From Chloroflexota bacterium (GTDB lineage: Bacteria; Chloroflexota; Anaerolineae; UBA4142; SHND01): a stretch of 64,000 nucleotides of DNA. Where the stretch lies: assembly GCA_029778615.1 (NCBI GenBank), contig JAKOPZ010000180.1, positions 1-64,000 on the forward strand, in the 5' to 3' direction. The first letter of the stretch is position 1. Each line of letters starts with the position of its first letter. The notes below the pieces were generated by a model that saw nothing but the letters and a program-made list of their open reading frames with translations, made no database searches and was not told the origin of the DNA. Position numbers and translations under genes: made by a program. Of the stretch, positions 8,269 to 16,492 are shown piece after piece.

Positions 8269-8390
8269 GACCCAATTTTCAAAACGGCGGCTAGCAGAAA
8301 TAGTGTGATAATAAGCCGCGTCAGCAGCGCACGCCAGTCAAAATCGCTCGCCAGAATACTTGATTTCACCTTGTCCATTGCCATCATCAT
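8265..8390 (-). CDS. Tiny single-pass membrane protein between ftsA and ftsZ (hypothetical)
   Basis: A 41-aa ORF from the first of three consecutive ATGs (8390, 8387, 8384) encodes a short polar head and one hydrophobic helix, LLTRLIITLFLLAAVLKIGS, at the C-terminus. GGGGTG lies just upstream and would suit the second or third ATG. Its 3' end overlaps the -35 of the ftsZ promoter. No homologue is recognised; its position suggests a divisome accessory peptide, which is inference. A longer ORF running back into ftsA looks like a shadow. Confidence 0.45.
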   Translation of the reverse strand: MMMAMDKVKSSILASDFDWRALLTRLIITLFLLAAVLKIGS

Positions 8391-8487
8391 TGCACCCCGC
8401 TTGAAAATTGCTCGTTTTGAGCAGCATTTGCCAACATTTTTGTCGGCGTCGCAAGATGTCCGCCGGCGGCAAAATGAAACTGCCGCA

Positions 8488-9756
8488 TCAACCCTCGCCG
8501 CGTTCGGGCAGCAACGCATTTCGCAGCCAATTTCCCGCGTTGAGCAGCGGCGCCATAATCCCTTCTTCACTCCGGCGTTTCGCGCGCGCGGCAACTTCGG
8601 TCAGCTGCAAAGTTTGGCGGTCCGCTTCGCGTACGCCCCAATGCGCCAGCCCCACACTCGTCGCGTACGTTGGCGAGCTCACGCGTTCAATCAAGCCCTC
8701 CATCTTGGCGGGCGAACCGATACGCGTGGGCAGCCCCACAATTTCACGCGCAAGCGATTTGATGCCGACGAGCTGCGACGCGCCGCCGCACAGTACCACG
8801 CCGGCGGGCAGTAACCCATCGTACCCCGAACGTTTGATTTCGGTCAGCACCATCGTGAACATTTCCTCCGCGCGCGCCTGCAAAATTTCTGCCACTTCGC
8901 GCCGCGACGCGATGCGTTTTTCTTCGTCGCCAAACGCGGCGAGTTCAATAATTTCTTCGGGACGCGCATCCTCTACCGCGACCGTGCCGTACTTTATTTT
9001 GATTTCTTCTGCTGCCGCGAACGGCGCGCGCAGACCGACGGCGAGGTCATTCGTCAAGTGCATTCCACCAATCGGCAGAACGACAGTGTGCCACACACTG
9101 CCGTCAATAAAGATTGCAATGTCCGTCGTCCCGCCGCCAATGTCCACCAGCGCGACACCCAAATCGCGTTCGGCGCTCGTGAGCACTGCTTCGCCCGCCG
9201 CAATGGGTTCAAGCACGAGCTCAATCACACGCACGCCCGCCGCTTCGACCGCTTTGTATAAATTTTGAATCGAAGCGACCGCGCCCGTAACGATATGCGC
9301 TTCCACTTCGAGCCGATAGCCCATCATGCCGATAGGGTCGCGCACGCCGTCTTGTCCATCGAGTGAAAAACCGCGCGCAATCGCGTGTACCACTTCGCGG
9401 TTATCGGGCACGGCAATTGCTTGTGCCGCATCCATCGCGCGCTGCACAATATCTTGCGTCACCGCGCGCGCGTGCGGAATCGGCGCGACGCCGCGTGAAT
9501 TGATGGATGCGATGTGCGCGCCGGCAATGCCCACATACGCGCCTTCGATGGACATGTTCGCCATGCGTTCGGCTTGTTCCACCGCGAGCGCGATAGATTG
9601 CGCGGCGAGTTTTACATCCACCACGACGCCTTTGCGCATCCCTTCACTCGGTGCAAGTCCCACGCCGAGAATGCGTACATCATCACCCACCGCTTCCGCA
9701 ATCAAAGCAACGGTTTTCGTCGTGCCAATATCCAACACTGCGACAGGAATACTCAT
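8488..9756 (-). CDS. ftsA: Cell division protein FtsA
   Basis: This 422-aa actin-fold ATPase anchors FtsZ to the membrane. Visible are the phosphate-1 loop VLDIGTTKTVALI (about 6-18), the SHS2/1C region, phosphate-2 VALVDIGGGTTDIAIF near 205, and the adenosine motif VVLCGGASQLVG near 330. The C-terminus has a short amphipathic stretch, NWLRNALLPERGEG, consistent with membrane targeting. The ATG at 9756 is chosen because GGAGG lies 4-5 nt upstream. An upstream extension of the frame is only read-through of a heptad array. The order ftsQ-ftsA-ftsZ is conserved. About 100 nt without features follow before the small membrane ORF. Confidence 0.97.
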   Translation of the reverse strand: MSIPVAVLDIGTTKTVALIAEAVGDDVRILGVGLAPSEGMRKGVVVDVKLAAQSIALAVEQAERMANMSIEGAYVGIAGAHIASINSRGVAPIPHARAVTQDIVQRAMDAAQAIAVPDNREVVHAIARGFSLDGQDGVRDPIGMMGYRLEVEAHIVTGAVASIQNLYKAVEAAGVRVIELVLEPIAAGEAVLTSAERDLGVALVDIGGGTTDIAIFIDGSVWHTVVLPIGGMHLTNDLAVGLRAPFAAAEEIKIKYGTVAVEDARPEEIIELAAFGDEEKRIASRREVAEILQARAEEMFTMVLTEIKRSGYDGLLPAGVVLCGGASQLVGIKSLAREIVGLPTRIGSPAKMEGLIERVSSPTYATSVGLAHWGVREADRQTLQLTEVAARAKRRSEEGIMAPLLNAGNWLRNALLPERGEG

Positions 9757-9771
9757 TGTGCCTCCGGGGAC

Positions 9772-9838
9772 GACGGCGGACGAAAGACGGCAGACGACCG
9801 AATCAAGATTCGCCGTTCGTCGTTCGTCATTTCGTCTG
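9772..9838. repeat. Heptad array 4 with fold-back
   Basis: Strict 7-bp units: gacggcg, gacgaaa, gacggca, gacgacc, gaatcaa, gattcgc, cgttcgt, cgttcgt, then catttcgtctgc. The right part is roughly the reverse complement of the left, around gaatcaagattc. It overlaps the ftsQ stop and supplies its final QTK. Confidence 0.85.
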
Positions 9839-10744
9839 CTTGACCGCAATTTCTTGATAGTACGGCAGTCCGCTTCCTAAATCAATAAATGCCACCGCGC
9901 GTTTGTCTTTGAGCAATTGGGTTGCCACAATCCTGAGCGCGGTCACTTTGTCCTGCATCTGACTCGCGCTGCCAAAGTAAATCAACCAACCATGTTCGTC
10001 GCGCAGCGTCAGCCCGTGCTCTTTGGTCCATTCAAAATAACGCGGCGCGTCTTGCCAGACGTTAATGAGCGACACCGCCGCGTTGAACGCGTCGGGGTTG
10101 ATGCGTTCGCCGTACTTGACGCTTTTGCCTTCGGCGTCGCGCACGAGCCATCCGTTTTGCACCATCCCGCGCGGACGCATCGCAATCCCATCTTCGTCAA
10201 TCCAATAATTTTTTCCCGCCACTTCCCAAACAAAAATCGGTTTGCGCTCGGTGGTATAGATTTCAAGCGTGTTGGGCAGCGTCACATACACTTGTACGTC
10301 TTTGAATTCGGGCAGTGTGCGTACCGCATTTTCCACCGCCTGCGGCTCGACAAAGAAAATATTCCACCCGCGCATTCCCGAGACCTGCGCAATTTCTTGA
10401 CGCGGCACAATTTTGTTTCCAATCACCACCGGCTCGCCGATGAAAAACAGGTCCAGGTTGAACGCGGCGTACAACGCGCCGACGAACACAACAAACAAGA
10501 CCGCCGCCGCAAATTTTGGACGGCTCGCTTTCCAATCGCGTTGGGTGCGCCATGGATTCAAGACCAGACGCGGCGCGGCAATGTCAAACGTCGCGCGTTT
10601 TTGCGCCGGTCGTTTCGGTTCGGGGGCGCGCGGCTCCACGCTCAATACACGCACGCGTGAGGTGGCGCCGACCACCGGGCGCTTGCGGCGCGGGCGACGC
10701 GGCGATGTGGTTTCTTGTTTATTTGCTTGACGACGAATGCTCAT
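9827..10744 (-). CDS. ftsQ: Cell division protein FtsQ/DivIB
   Basis: This 305-aa bitopic divisome protein has a basic cytosolic N-terminus (about 1-75, rich in R/K/P) and one membrane helix (AAAVLFVVFVGALYAAFNL, about 80-100). A POTRA domain follows (about 105-175, with WNIFFVEPQAVENAVRTLPEFKDVQV), then the FtsQ beta domain. The ATG at 10744 has AGGAG 7 nt upstream; a TTG overlapping the ddl stop is less likely. The last residues QTK and the stop derive from a heptad array, and the same QTK ending occurs in the ftsL-like gene. Confidence 0.93.
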   Translation of the reverse strand: MSIRRQANKQETTSPRRPRRKRPVVGATSRVRVLSVEPRAPEPKRPAQKRATFDIAAPRLVLNPWRTQRDWKASRPKFAAAVLFVVFVGALYAAFNLDLFFIGEPVVIGNKIVPRQEIAQVSGMRGWNIFFVEPQAVENAVRTLPEFKDVQVYVTLPNTLEIYTTERKPIFVWEVAGKNYWIDEDGIAMRPRGMVQNGWLVRDAEGKSVKYGERINPDAFNAAVSLINVWQDAPRYFEWTKEHGLTLRDEHGWLIYFGSASQMQDKVTALRIVATQLLKDKRAVAFIDLGSGLPYYQEIAVKQTK

Positions 10745-10791
10745 TGCATTTCTCCTGCAACTGGCATTGCTTGCACCTTGCGGCGGCTGGC

Positions 10792-11901
10792 TCAATACGT
10801 CACTTTGTTGCGTTGCTTGTCCGCGTGCCGTTCCAGTGCCAACTGAATCAGACGGTCAATCAACTGTGCGTAGGTCACGCCGCTCGCTTCCCACATTTTC
10901 GGATACATCGAAACGTTCGTGAACCCGGGGATGGTGTTGATTTCATTCACCAAAATTTTGCCGTCCCGCGCGTCAATAAAAAAGTCCACGCGCGCCATGC
11001 CGTTGCAATCTATCGCTTGAAACGCACGCACTGCCAATTCTTGAACCGTGCGCGTTTGTTCCGCGCTCAAATCGGCGGGAATTACAAAGCGCGTCTGTTC
11101 GTCTGCGTACTTGGCTTCGTAATCGTAAAATTCGCGTTCCACCAGCACCTCGCCGGGTAGAGACGCCAGCGGCACATCGTTGCCCAAAACACTGCACTCG
11201 ATTTCGCGTCCTTGCACCGCGCGCTCAACCAAAATTTTTCGGTCATATTGCGCGGCAGTCGTCAACGCCTGTGTCAATTCGTCCCAATTGTGCGCGCGGG
11301 AAATTCCAACGCTCGAACCCAAATTCGCCGGTTTCACAAAACAAGGAAAGTGAATAATCGTTTCAATATCGTGAATCGTTTCTTCAGGGGCATGTTCCCA
11401 AGTGTGGCGCAAGATGACGAGATACTCTGCCACCGGCAGACCCGCGTTGCGAAACATCGCTTTCATCAACGCCTTGTCCATCCCGACCGCGCTCGCCGCC
11501 ACATTCGCGCCCACATACGGCAAATCCGCGAGTTCGAGCAAGCCCTGAATCGTTCCGTCTTCGCCGTTCGGTCCATGAATCAACGGAAAGACCACGTCCA
11601 CCGTTTCATTCAACGCGTCCGTTGTCGTGAGTTCCGTCGCGCTGTGCGAAACCAATGCGCTCGTGTCATTACTGGTTGAACCGTTCATCGCTTTCAACAA
11701 CGGCGATTGCGTAGCATGGACCAACTGTTTCAACGGATTCCCGCCCGTCAACCACTTGCCTTCCTTTGTCACACCAATCAACACCGCGTCGTATTTTTCC
11801 GGATTCAACGCGCGCAGAACAGACTGCGCCGACGCGAGCGAAACTTCATGCTCACCCGACTTGCCGCCAAAAATGAGACCGACGCGAATTTTTTTTGTCA
11901 T
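10792..11901 (-). CDS. ddl: D-alanine--D-alanine ligase
   Basis: This 369-aa ATP-grasp ligase makes D-Ala-D-Ala for the peptidoglycan stem peptide, the substrate of the MurF enzyme encoded upstream. The N-terminal motif is GLIFGGKSGEHEVSLASAQSV. HGPNGEDGTIQG, KPANLGSSVGI, and the C-terminal RVDFFIDARDGKILVNEINTIPGFT with Mg-binding E/N residues are all present. The ATG at 11901 lies directly beside a heptad array and lacks a clear ribosome-binding site. It sits between murB and ftsQ. Confidence 0.97.
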   Translation of the reverse strand: MTKKIRVGLIFGGKSGEHEVSLASAQSVLRALNPEKYDAVLIGVTKEGKWLTGGNPLKQLVHATQSPLLKAMNGSTSNDTSALVSHSATELTTTDALNETVDVVFPLIHGPNGEDGTIQGLLELADLPYVGANVAASAVGMDKALMKAMFRNAGLPVAEYLVILRHTWEHAPEETIHDIETIIHFPCFVKPANLGSSVGISRAHNWDELTQALTTAAQYDRKILVERAVQGREIECSVLGNDVPLASLPGEVLVEREFYDYEAKYADEQTRFVIPADLSAEQTRTVQELAVRAFQAIDCNGMARVDFFIDARDGKILVNEINTIPGFTNVSMYPKMWEASGVTYAQLIDRLIQLALERHADKQRNKVTY

Positions 11902-11902
11902 G

Positions 11903-11944
11903 CGTTATTCGTTGTGCGCTGCTGGTTATTCGTTGTTCGCTCCG
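11903..11944. repeat. Heptad array 5
   Basis: Six strict units: cgttatt, cgttgtg, cgctgct, ggttatt, cgttgtt, cgctccg. It encodes the last residues (ANNE) and TAA stop of MurB and fills the gap to ddl. Confidence 0.8.
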
Positions 11945-13254
11945 GATTGTTCGCCGACGATTTGGATTTCGAGTTCCAATTCCACCTTGAATTTTTCGCG
12001 CACGCGCGCTTGCACCAGCTCAATCAACTGCATCACATCCCGCGCGGTGCCGCCTCCCAAATTTACAAAAAAATTTCCATGAACCATTGAAACTTGCGCC
12101 TTTCCAATTCGCGTTCCCTTTAACCCCGCCGCTTCAATCAAACGTCCCGCGTAATCACCCGGCGGATTTTTGAACATGGAACCCACGCTCGGTTCCGTCG
12201 GCTGGGTGCGGCGCCGATGTTCGGTATATTGGTTCATCCGCGCAATGCAATGCGTTGCATCATCGCGTTCCAGTTCAAATTCCGCGCGCAGCACCACAAA
12301 TTTGTTGGAATGTTTTTTCAAAAAACTCGAACGATATTCGTATTGCAATTCCTCGCGCGTCCACCAACGCATAGTCTCTGCGTGCCAAAGTAGGTCGCTT
12401 TCATCTTGCGTTGCCGCGATTTCAATCGCCGCGACATCCAAAATTTCCGCGCGCACCAAATTGTCACTCAACGCGCCGCCGTGCGCGCCGGCGTTCGTCA
12501 CCACTGCCGCGCCGATTGTCGCGGGTACGCCAATCGCCCATTCAAGCCCGCGCCACCCTTGCCGCGCCAGCCGATTCGCCAAGCCCGGCAGCGATGCGCC
12601 GCTGTCAACAATCACGCGTAACCTTTCGCCGCTTTCTTCCCTTTCGCGGTGTTCGCCAGTTTCGCGGTGTTCGCTTGTTTCGCGGTGTTCGCCAGTTTCG
12701 CGGTGTTCGCTTGTTTCGCGGTGTTCGCCAGTTTCGCGGTGTTCGCCAGTTTCGCGGTGTTCGCCAGTTTCGCGGTGTTCGCTTGTTTCGCGGTGTTCGC
12801 CAGTTTCGCGGTGTTCGCTTGTTTCGCGGTGTTCGCCAGTTTCGCGGTTTTCGCTAGTTTCGCGGTGTTCGCCAGTTTCGCGGTTTTCGCTAGTTTCGCG
12901 GTTTTCGCTAGTTTCGCGGTTTTCGCTAGTTTCGCGGTTTTCGCTAGTTTCGCGGTGTTCGCCAGTTTCGCGGTGTTCGCCAGTTTCGCGGTTTTCGCTA
13001 GTTTCGCGGTTTTCGTGTACCACGATTTCATCCGCGTGATTTTCAATCACCATGCCGCGCATTCCCGCGTCACTTGCAAGAATGTTCGAGCCGTTGCCGA
13101 GTATGAAAATTTCAAGGTGCTGTTGCCGCGCCCACTTGACCGCTTGTATCAATTCGTCGCGCGAATCTACGCGCACAAAATAATCTGCCGGTCCGCCGAT
13201 GCGCAAGGTCGTATGACGCGCCAGCGGTTCATTCCGCAAAATTTTTTCAAGCAT
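11926..13254 (-). CDS. murB: UDP-N-acetylenolpyruvoylglucosamine reductase with a large repeat insertion
   Basis: MurB reduces UDP-GlcNAc-enolpyruvate to UDP-MurNAc with FAD and NADPH. The FAD-binding motifs TTLRIGGPADYF and LGNGSNILASD (about 15-62) are followed by a 120-residue insertion of 20 six-residue units, ET(G/S)E(H/N)R, at residues 84-203. The enzyme then resumes with VDSGASLPGLANRLA, GVPATIGAAVVTNAGAHGG, YRSSFLK, the catalytic serine in GSMFKNPPGDYAG, and the final glutamate region LELEIQIVGE. Without the insertion the protein would be about 320 aa, normal for MurB. Its ATG follows the upstream TGA by 1 nt. The last residues come from a heptad array. All key residues are present, so it is probably functional. 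Confidence 0.94.
   Translation of the reverse strand: MLEKILRNEPLARHTTLRIGGPADYFVRVDSRDELIQAVKWARQQHLEIFILGNGSNILASDAGMRGMVIENHADEIVVHENRETSENRETGEHRETGEHRETSENRETSENRETSENRETSENRETGEHRETSENRETGEHRETSEHRETGEHRETSEHRETGEHRETGEHRETGEHRETSEHRETGEHRETSEHRETGEHREREESGERLRVIVDSGASLPGLANRLARQGWRGLEWAIGVPATIGAAVVTNAGAHGGALSDNLVRAEILDVAAIEIAATQDESDLLWHAETMRWWTREELQYEYRSSFLKKHSNKFVVLRAEFELERDDATHCIARMNQYTEHRRRTQPTEPSVGSMFKNPPGDYAGRLIEAAGLKGTRIGKAQVSMVHGNFFVNLGGGTARDVMQLIELVQARVREKFKVELELEIQIVGEQSGANNE
12646..13005. repeat. 18-bp minisatellite, 20 in-frame units, inside murB
   Basis: Twenty full copies of an 18-bp unit, with partial copies at both edges. On the plus strand there are three main variants: cggtgttcgccagtttcg, cggtgttcgcttgtttcg and cggttttcgctagtttcg. 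Translated in the murB frame they give ETGEHR, ETSEHR and ETSENR. The unit length is a multiple of three, so copy changes preserve the frame. The array lacks stops in several frames and creates misleading ORFs on both strands. Confidence 0.97.
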
Positions 13255-13255
13255 C

Positions 13256-13996
13256 TCAAGCGGGCTGCGTCGAAGTCAAACGCGTGAGCGCGAGAATCGC
13301 GCCGACAATGCCCCACGCAATTCCAAAAAAAATATTGGTTGCCAGCGTATTGCCAAAAACCATGAGCGTATTAAAAAACTGCGCCAGAATCACGGACGTT
13401 TGCGTCGGCAGTAAAAAAAGCGCAATCAATACCGCTTCCAACAGACCGCGCCAAAACGCGCGGCGGCTGTTCACCCCCCCTCCAATAAAGACGAGCACAA
13501 ACAACGCAATCATCAAAATCCAAAAACCGGCGAGCGGATTTTGTGTCAACAAGTTGCCCGCGCCTTCGAGCGGACCGATATTCGTGAAACCGATAATGTA
13601 GCCCTCAATCCGCAAAACAAAATACAGCACAAACAACGTAATAATGTCATCGCCCAGCGCGCTGCTTTTCAGCGCCCGCACGTACATCGAAACCGCGCCG
13701 CCCAACACGAGCAAGCCCACAATCACCGCTAAAATCCAATTCGGCAGAAAAATCGGCGAACTGATGAGCGGCGCCTCCGGATTGAATTGCACCGCTTGCT
13801 CGATGCCGAGCGCCAATTGGTCCAGCCACGAATTGAGTCCGCTGACCAAACTGAATGGAAAATTGGACGGCGAAAAAAATCCGTTGTCGCGAAAGAATCC
13901 TTCGATAGACGGCAAAACTTGGATCCGCAAAAAGACAGTGGTCGTCAACGCCGCCCACCAATAGATCCAATTCCGCGAGCCAAAAACATCACGCAT
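13256..13996 (-). CDS. Unknown polytopic membrane protein in the dcw cluster
   Basis: This 246-aa protein is not recognised. It has about five hydrophobic segments (roughly 10-27, 85-105, 118-140, 157-175, 187-240), separated by a periplasmic-like segment rich in F/P/N near residues 30-80. The ATG at 13996 overlaps the end of murC by 8 nt, and its TGA is 1 nt before the murB ATG, so it is firmly embedded in the operon. A role in envelope synthesis or division is inferred from position only. It contains a 7-base G tract encoding part of IGGGVN. Confidence 0.75.
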   Translation of the reverse strand: MRDVFGSRNWIYWWAALTTTVFLRIQVLPSIEGFFRDNGFFSPSNFPFSLVSGLNSWLDQLALGIEQAVQFNPEAPLISSPIFLPNWILAVIVGLLVLGGAVSMYVRALKSSALGDDIITLFVLYFVLRIEGYIIGFTNIGPLEGAGNLLTQNPLAGFWILMIALFVLVFIGGGVNSRRAFWRGLLEAVLIALFLLPTQTSVILAQFFNTLMVFGNTLATNIFFGIAWGIVGAILALTRLTSTQPA

Positions 13997-15395
13997 GTTC
14001 GTTCTCGACCAAGCTTGTCAGCACCCGGTTCACATCGCCCGCGCCGAGCGCAAGCAGCACATCGCCCGCGCGCAATTCCATTCGCAAAATTTTCTCTGCC
14101 TCTTCCAACGAAGCAACATAGCGCGCATTGACGCGGTCCATTCTCGCCACCAACGCGCGACTGCTCAGGTTCGTCGTTTCTGTTTCGCGCGCCGCGTAAA
14201 TCTCTGCAATCAAAATTTCGTCCGCGTCGCCGAACGCGTTTGCAAATTCATCCCACAACGCGCGGGTGCGCGAATACGTGTGCGGTTGAAAGAGCGCCAG
14301 AATCCGCGCGCCCGGAAAACGCATTCGCGCTGCGCGCAGCGTGGCGCGAATTTCGGTTGGATGATGCGCGTAATCGTCCACCAACGTCGCCCCGCGAAAC
14401 CTGCCGCGAATTTGAAAACGTCGTCCGACGCCGGAAAAATTTTCGAGCGTCAAACGGCAAGCGTCAAACGTCACGCCAACGCGCTGTGCTGCGGCAAATG
14501 CAGCAAGCGCATTCAAAACATTGTGTTCGCCCGGAATCTGTAACGCTGCTTTGGTTAAAAAGTGATTCGAGTGAAAAATTTCAAAATCGGTCCCGCCGCT
14601 CGAGTTGGCGCGCAACTTGAGCGCGCGCCATTCGTTCGCATCGCCGAAACCATAACGAATAACCGTTCGCCGCGCGTTTTCTGCCAAGTCGCTCGCAGCG
14701 CGTTCGTCGCCGCACACCACAGTTGCGCCGTCCGCGCGCGTTTGTTTCAAGAATTGCGCGAACGCGCTCTGATATGCCTCGCGCGTCGGAAACAAATCGG
14801 GATGGTCATAGTCCACGTTCGTCAAGACCGCAATTTGCGGTTCCAATCCCCAGAACGCGTAATCATACTCGTCTGCTTCAATGACGAACCATTTGCTCGC
14901 GCCGACGCGTGCGTTGCTATCCCACGCGGGCACAATTCCGCCGACCACCACCGTCGGGTCGAGTCCCGCCGCCACAAGAATCTCCGCAATCATTGCCGTC
15001 GTGGTTGTTTTGCCGTGTGAGCCCGCGATGGCAATCACGTCGTCCCCGCGCGTCAGCTCGCGCAAGAATTCGCGCCGTTTCAAAACCGGAATATGTTGTA
15101 AATGTGCGGTAACAATTTCGGGATTATCTTCCGGTGCGGCAGAGGTGGTGACGATTAAATCTGCGCCCGCGACATTTTTCGCCGCATGTCCCGAAAAAAT
15201 TTTCGCGCCCAGTTTTTCCAACGCGTCCGTTACGCGATTCGGCGCTGCCGGGTCGGACCCGCTTACCACATACCCGCGCCCCAACATCACCTGCGCCAAC
15301 GCCGACAGACCCGCGCCACTGATGCCGATGAAATGAACATGTCTCCGTTGCCTCTCCTTGTAAGAGAGGCGTTGTGGGCGAGGGTCTGGTCTCAT
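13989..15395 (-). CDS. murC: UDP-N-acetylmuramate--L-alanine ligase
   Basis: This 468-aa Mur ligase adds L-alanine to UDP-MurNAc. The N-terminal Rossmann motif is HFIGISGAGLSALAQVM (about 20-36). The ATP loop is AGSHGKTTTTAMIAEI (about 118-133), followed by FVIEADEYDYAFW, NVDYDHPDLF, and in the C-terminal domain DDYAHHPTEI and FQPHTYSRT. The ATG at 15395 shares an ATGA overlap with the murG stop. The ~19-residue basic N-terminal extension is longer than usual, but the overlap favours this start. Confidence 0.97.
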   Translation of the reverse strand: MRPDPRPQRLSYKERQRRHVHFIGISGAGLSALAQVMLGRGYVVSGSDPAAPNRVTDALEKLGAKIFSGHAAKNVAGADLIVTTSAAPEDNPEIVTAHLQHIPVLKRREFLRELTRGDDVIAIAGSHGKTTTTAMIAEILVAAGLDPTVVVGGIVPAWDSNARVGASKWFVIEADEYDYAFWGLEPQIAVLTNVDYDHPDLFPTREAYQSAFAQFLKQTRADGATVVCGDERAASDLAENARRTVIRYGFGDANEWRALKLRANSSGGTDFEIFHSNHFLTKAALQIPGEHNVLNALAAFAAAQRVGVTFDACRLTLENFSGVGRRFQIRGRFRGATLVDDYAHHPTEIRATLRAARMRFPGARILALFQPHTYSRTRALWDEFANAFGDADEILIAEIYAARETETTNLSSRALVARMDRVNARYVASLEEAEKILRMELRAGDVLLALGAGDVNRVLTSLVENEHA

Positions 15396-16492
15396 CGCGC
15401 ATACTCGTACAGCAAATTTCCAATATGCCCCGCCGCGTCCGGTCGCGCCAATTGTTTCATCGCCGCGCGCATAGTTTCTAATTGCGCCGCGTCATTCAGC
15501 AAGTTCTTTAACGTCGTCACAAACTCGCGCTCAAGATTCCCTTCCGCTATTTTCAACGCGGCGCCGCGCGCTGCCAGAAAATCCGCGTTTTTTTCTTGAT
15601 GCCCTTGTGCAAACAATCCCGGCACCAAAATACTTGGCACGCCAACCGCCGGAAATTCGCCGAGCGTCGCCGCGCCCGCGCGTGCGACAATCACATCGGC
15701 GGCGGCAAGCGCGAGCGGCATCTCGGTATTTAAATATTCAAACACGTGATAACGCGCGGCGGACGCGGTTTCCAGCAAAGCGCGTTCCGCATCGAGCGCC
15801 ATTTTGTCACGCGTTCCGCAAATGTGAATAATTTGCGTTGCGGCAAGCAATTCTTTTAAATTGGTACGCACCGCCTCATTCAACGCATGTGCGCCTTGAC
15901 TGCCGCCAAACACCGTGACGACCGGAAAATTTTTTTCGAGTTGAAACTGCGCGCGTCCCGCCTCACGCGTCGCTTGAAAAAATTCCGCGCGCACCGGATA
16001 GCCCGTCACCGTTGCGCGCCCGCGCGCAAAATATTTCAATACCTCGTCGAACGAGACGGCGACCTGCTTGCTCAAACGCCACGTCGCCTGAATCGCCCAG
16101 CCCGGTTCCAAGTCCGGCAGTTCAATCACAATCGGAATTTTTTTGCGCCACCCCGCCCACAACGCGGGCGCGCTCACGTAACCGCCCGTTGCCAGAATTA
16201 CATTCGGTTTGAAATGTGCGATGGCATCACCCGCGACCCGCGACGCGCGCAGCATCCGCAAGAAATTTTGCGCCTGTGTGCGCACGCCCAAACTCCGAAT
16301 CCCGCCGACGACAAGACCCGTAAAAGGAATTTGAAATTGGGACGCGATTTTTTCTTCCACACTCGCGGCGCGCCCGACATACAGTACATCACTCGTCAGA
16401 TTGAGTTGATGCGTTGCGGCGAGCTGTTCCAGCACGGCGACGAGGGGATACACGTGCCCGCCGGTCCCCCCCCCCGTAACGAATAGTCGCAT
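15392..16492 (-). CDS. murG: UDP-GlcNAc:lipid I N-acetylglucosaminyltransferase
   Basis: This 366-aa GT-B enzyme converts lipid I to lipid II. The N-terminal glycine loop VTGGGTGGHVYP (about 5-16) is encoded through a run of ten G's. TGGYVSAPALWAGW, VFGGSQGAHALNEAV, and the donor-site region VIVARAGAATLGEFPAVGVPSILVPG are present. The start ATG at 16492 lies inside the end of ftsW (104-nt overlap). It is coupled to murC downstream by ATGA. A one-base change in the G tract would destroy this frame. Confidence 0.96.
   Translation of the reverse strand: MRLFVTGGGTGGHVYPLVAVLEQLAATHQLNLTSDVLYVGRAASVEEKIASQFQIPFTGLVVGGIRSLGVRTQAQNFLRMLRASRVAGDAIAHFKPNVILATGGYVSAPALWAGWRKKIPIVIELPDLEPGWAIQATWRLSKQVAVSFDEVLKYFARGRATVTGYPVRAEFFQATREAGRAQFQLEKNFPVVTVFGGSQGAHALNEAVRTNLKELLAATQIIHICGTRDKMALDAERALLETASAARYHVFEYLNTEMPLALAAADVIVARAGAATLGEFPAVGVPSILVPGLFAQGHQEKNADFLAARGAALKIAEGNLEREFVTTLKNLLNDAAQLETMRAAMKQLARPDAAGHIGNLLYEYAR

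Noticed and set aside
9757-9849. N-terminal extension of FtsA
   Set aside because: The extra codons are array 4 read in frame. The GGAGG-preceded ATG at 9756 gives the conserved FtsA start.
12646-13005. CRISPR array
   Set aside because: Units are contiguous 18-mers without spacers, in frame inside a gene, and no cas genes are nearby.
12170-13287. Long plus-strand frames opposite murB (SRCSPV-, FRGVR- and FASFAV-type repeats)
   Set aside because: The 18-bp array lacks stops in several frames and so produces repetitive ORFs in each. Only the ETGEHR frame joins conserved MurB sequence on both sides.
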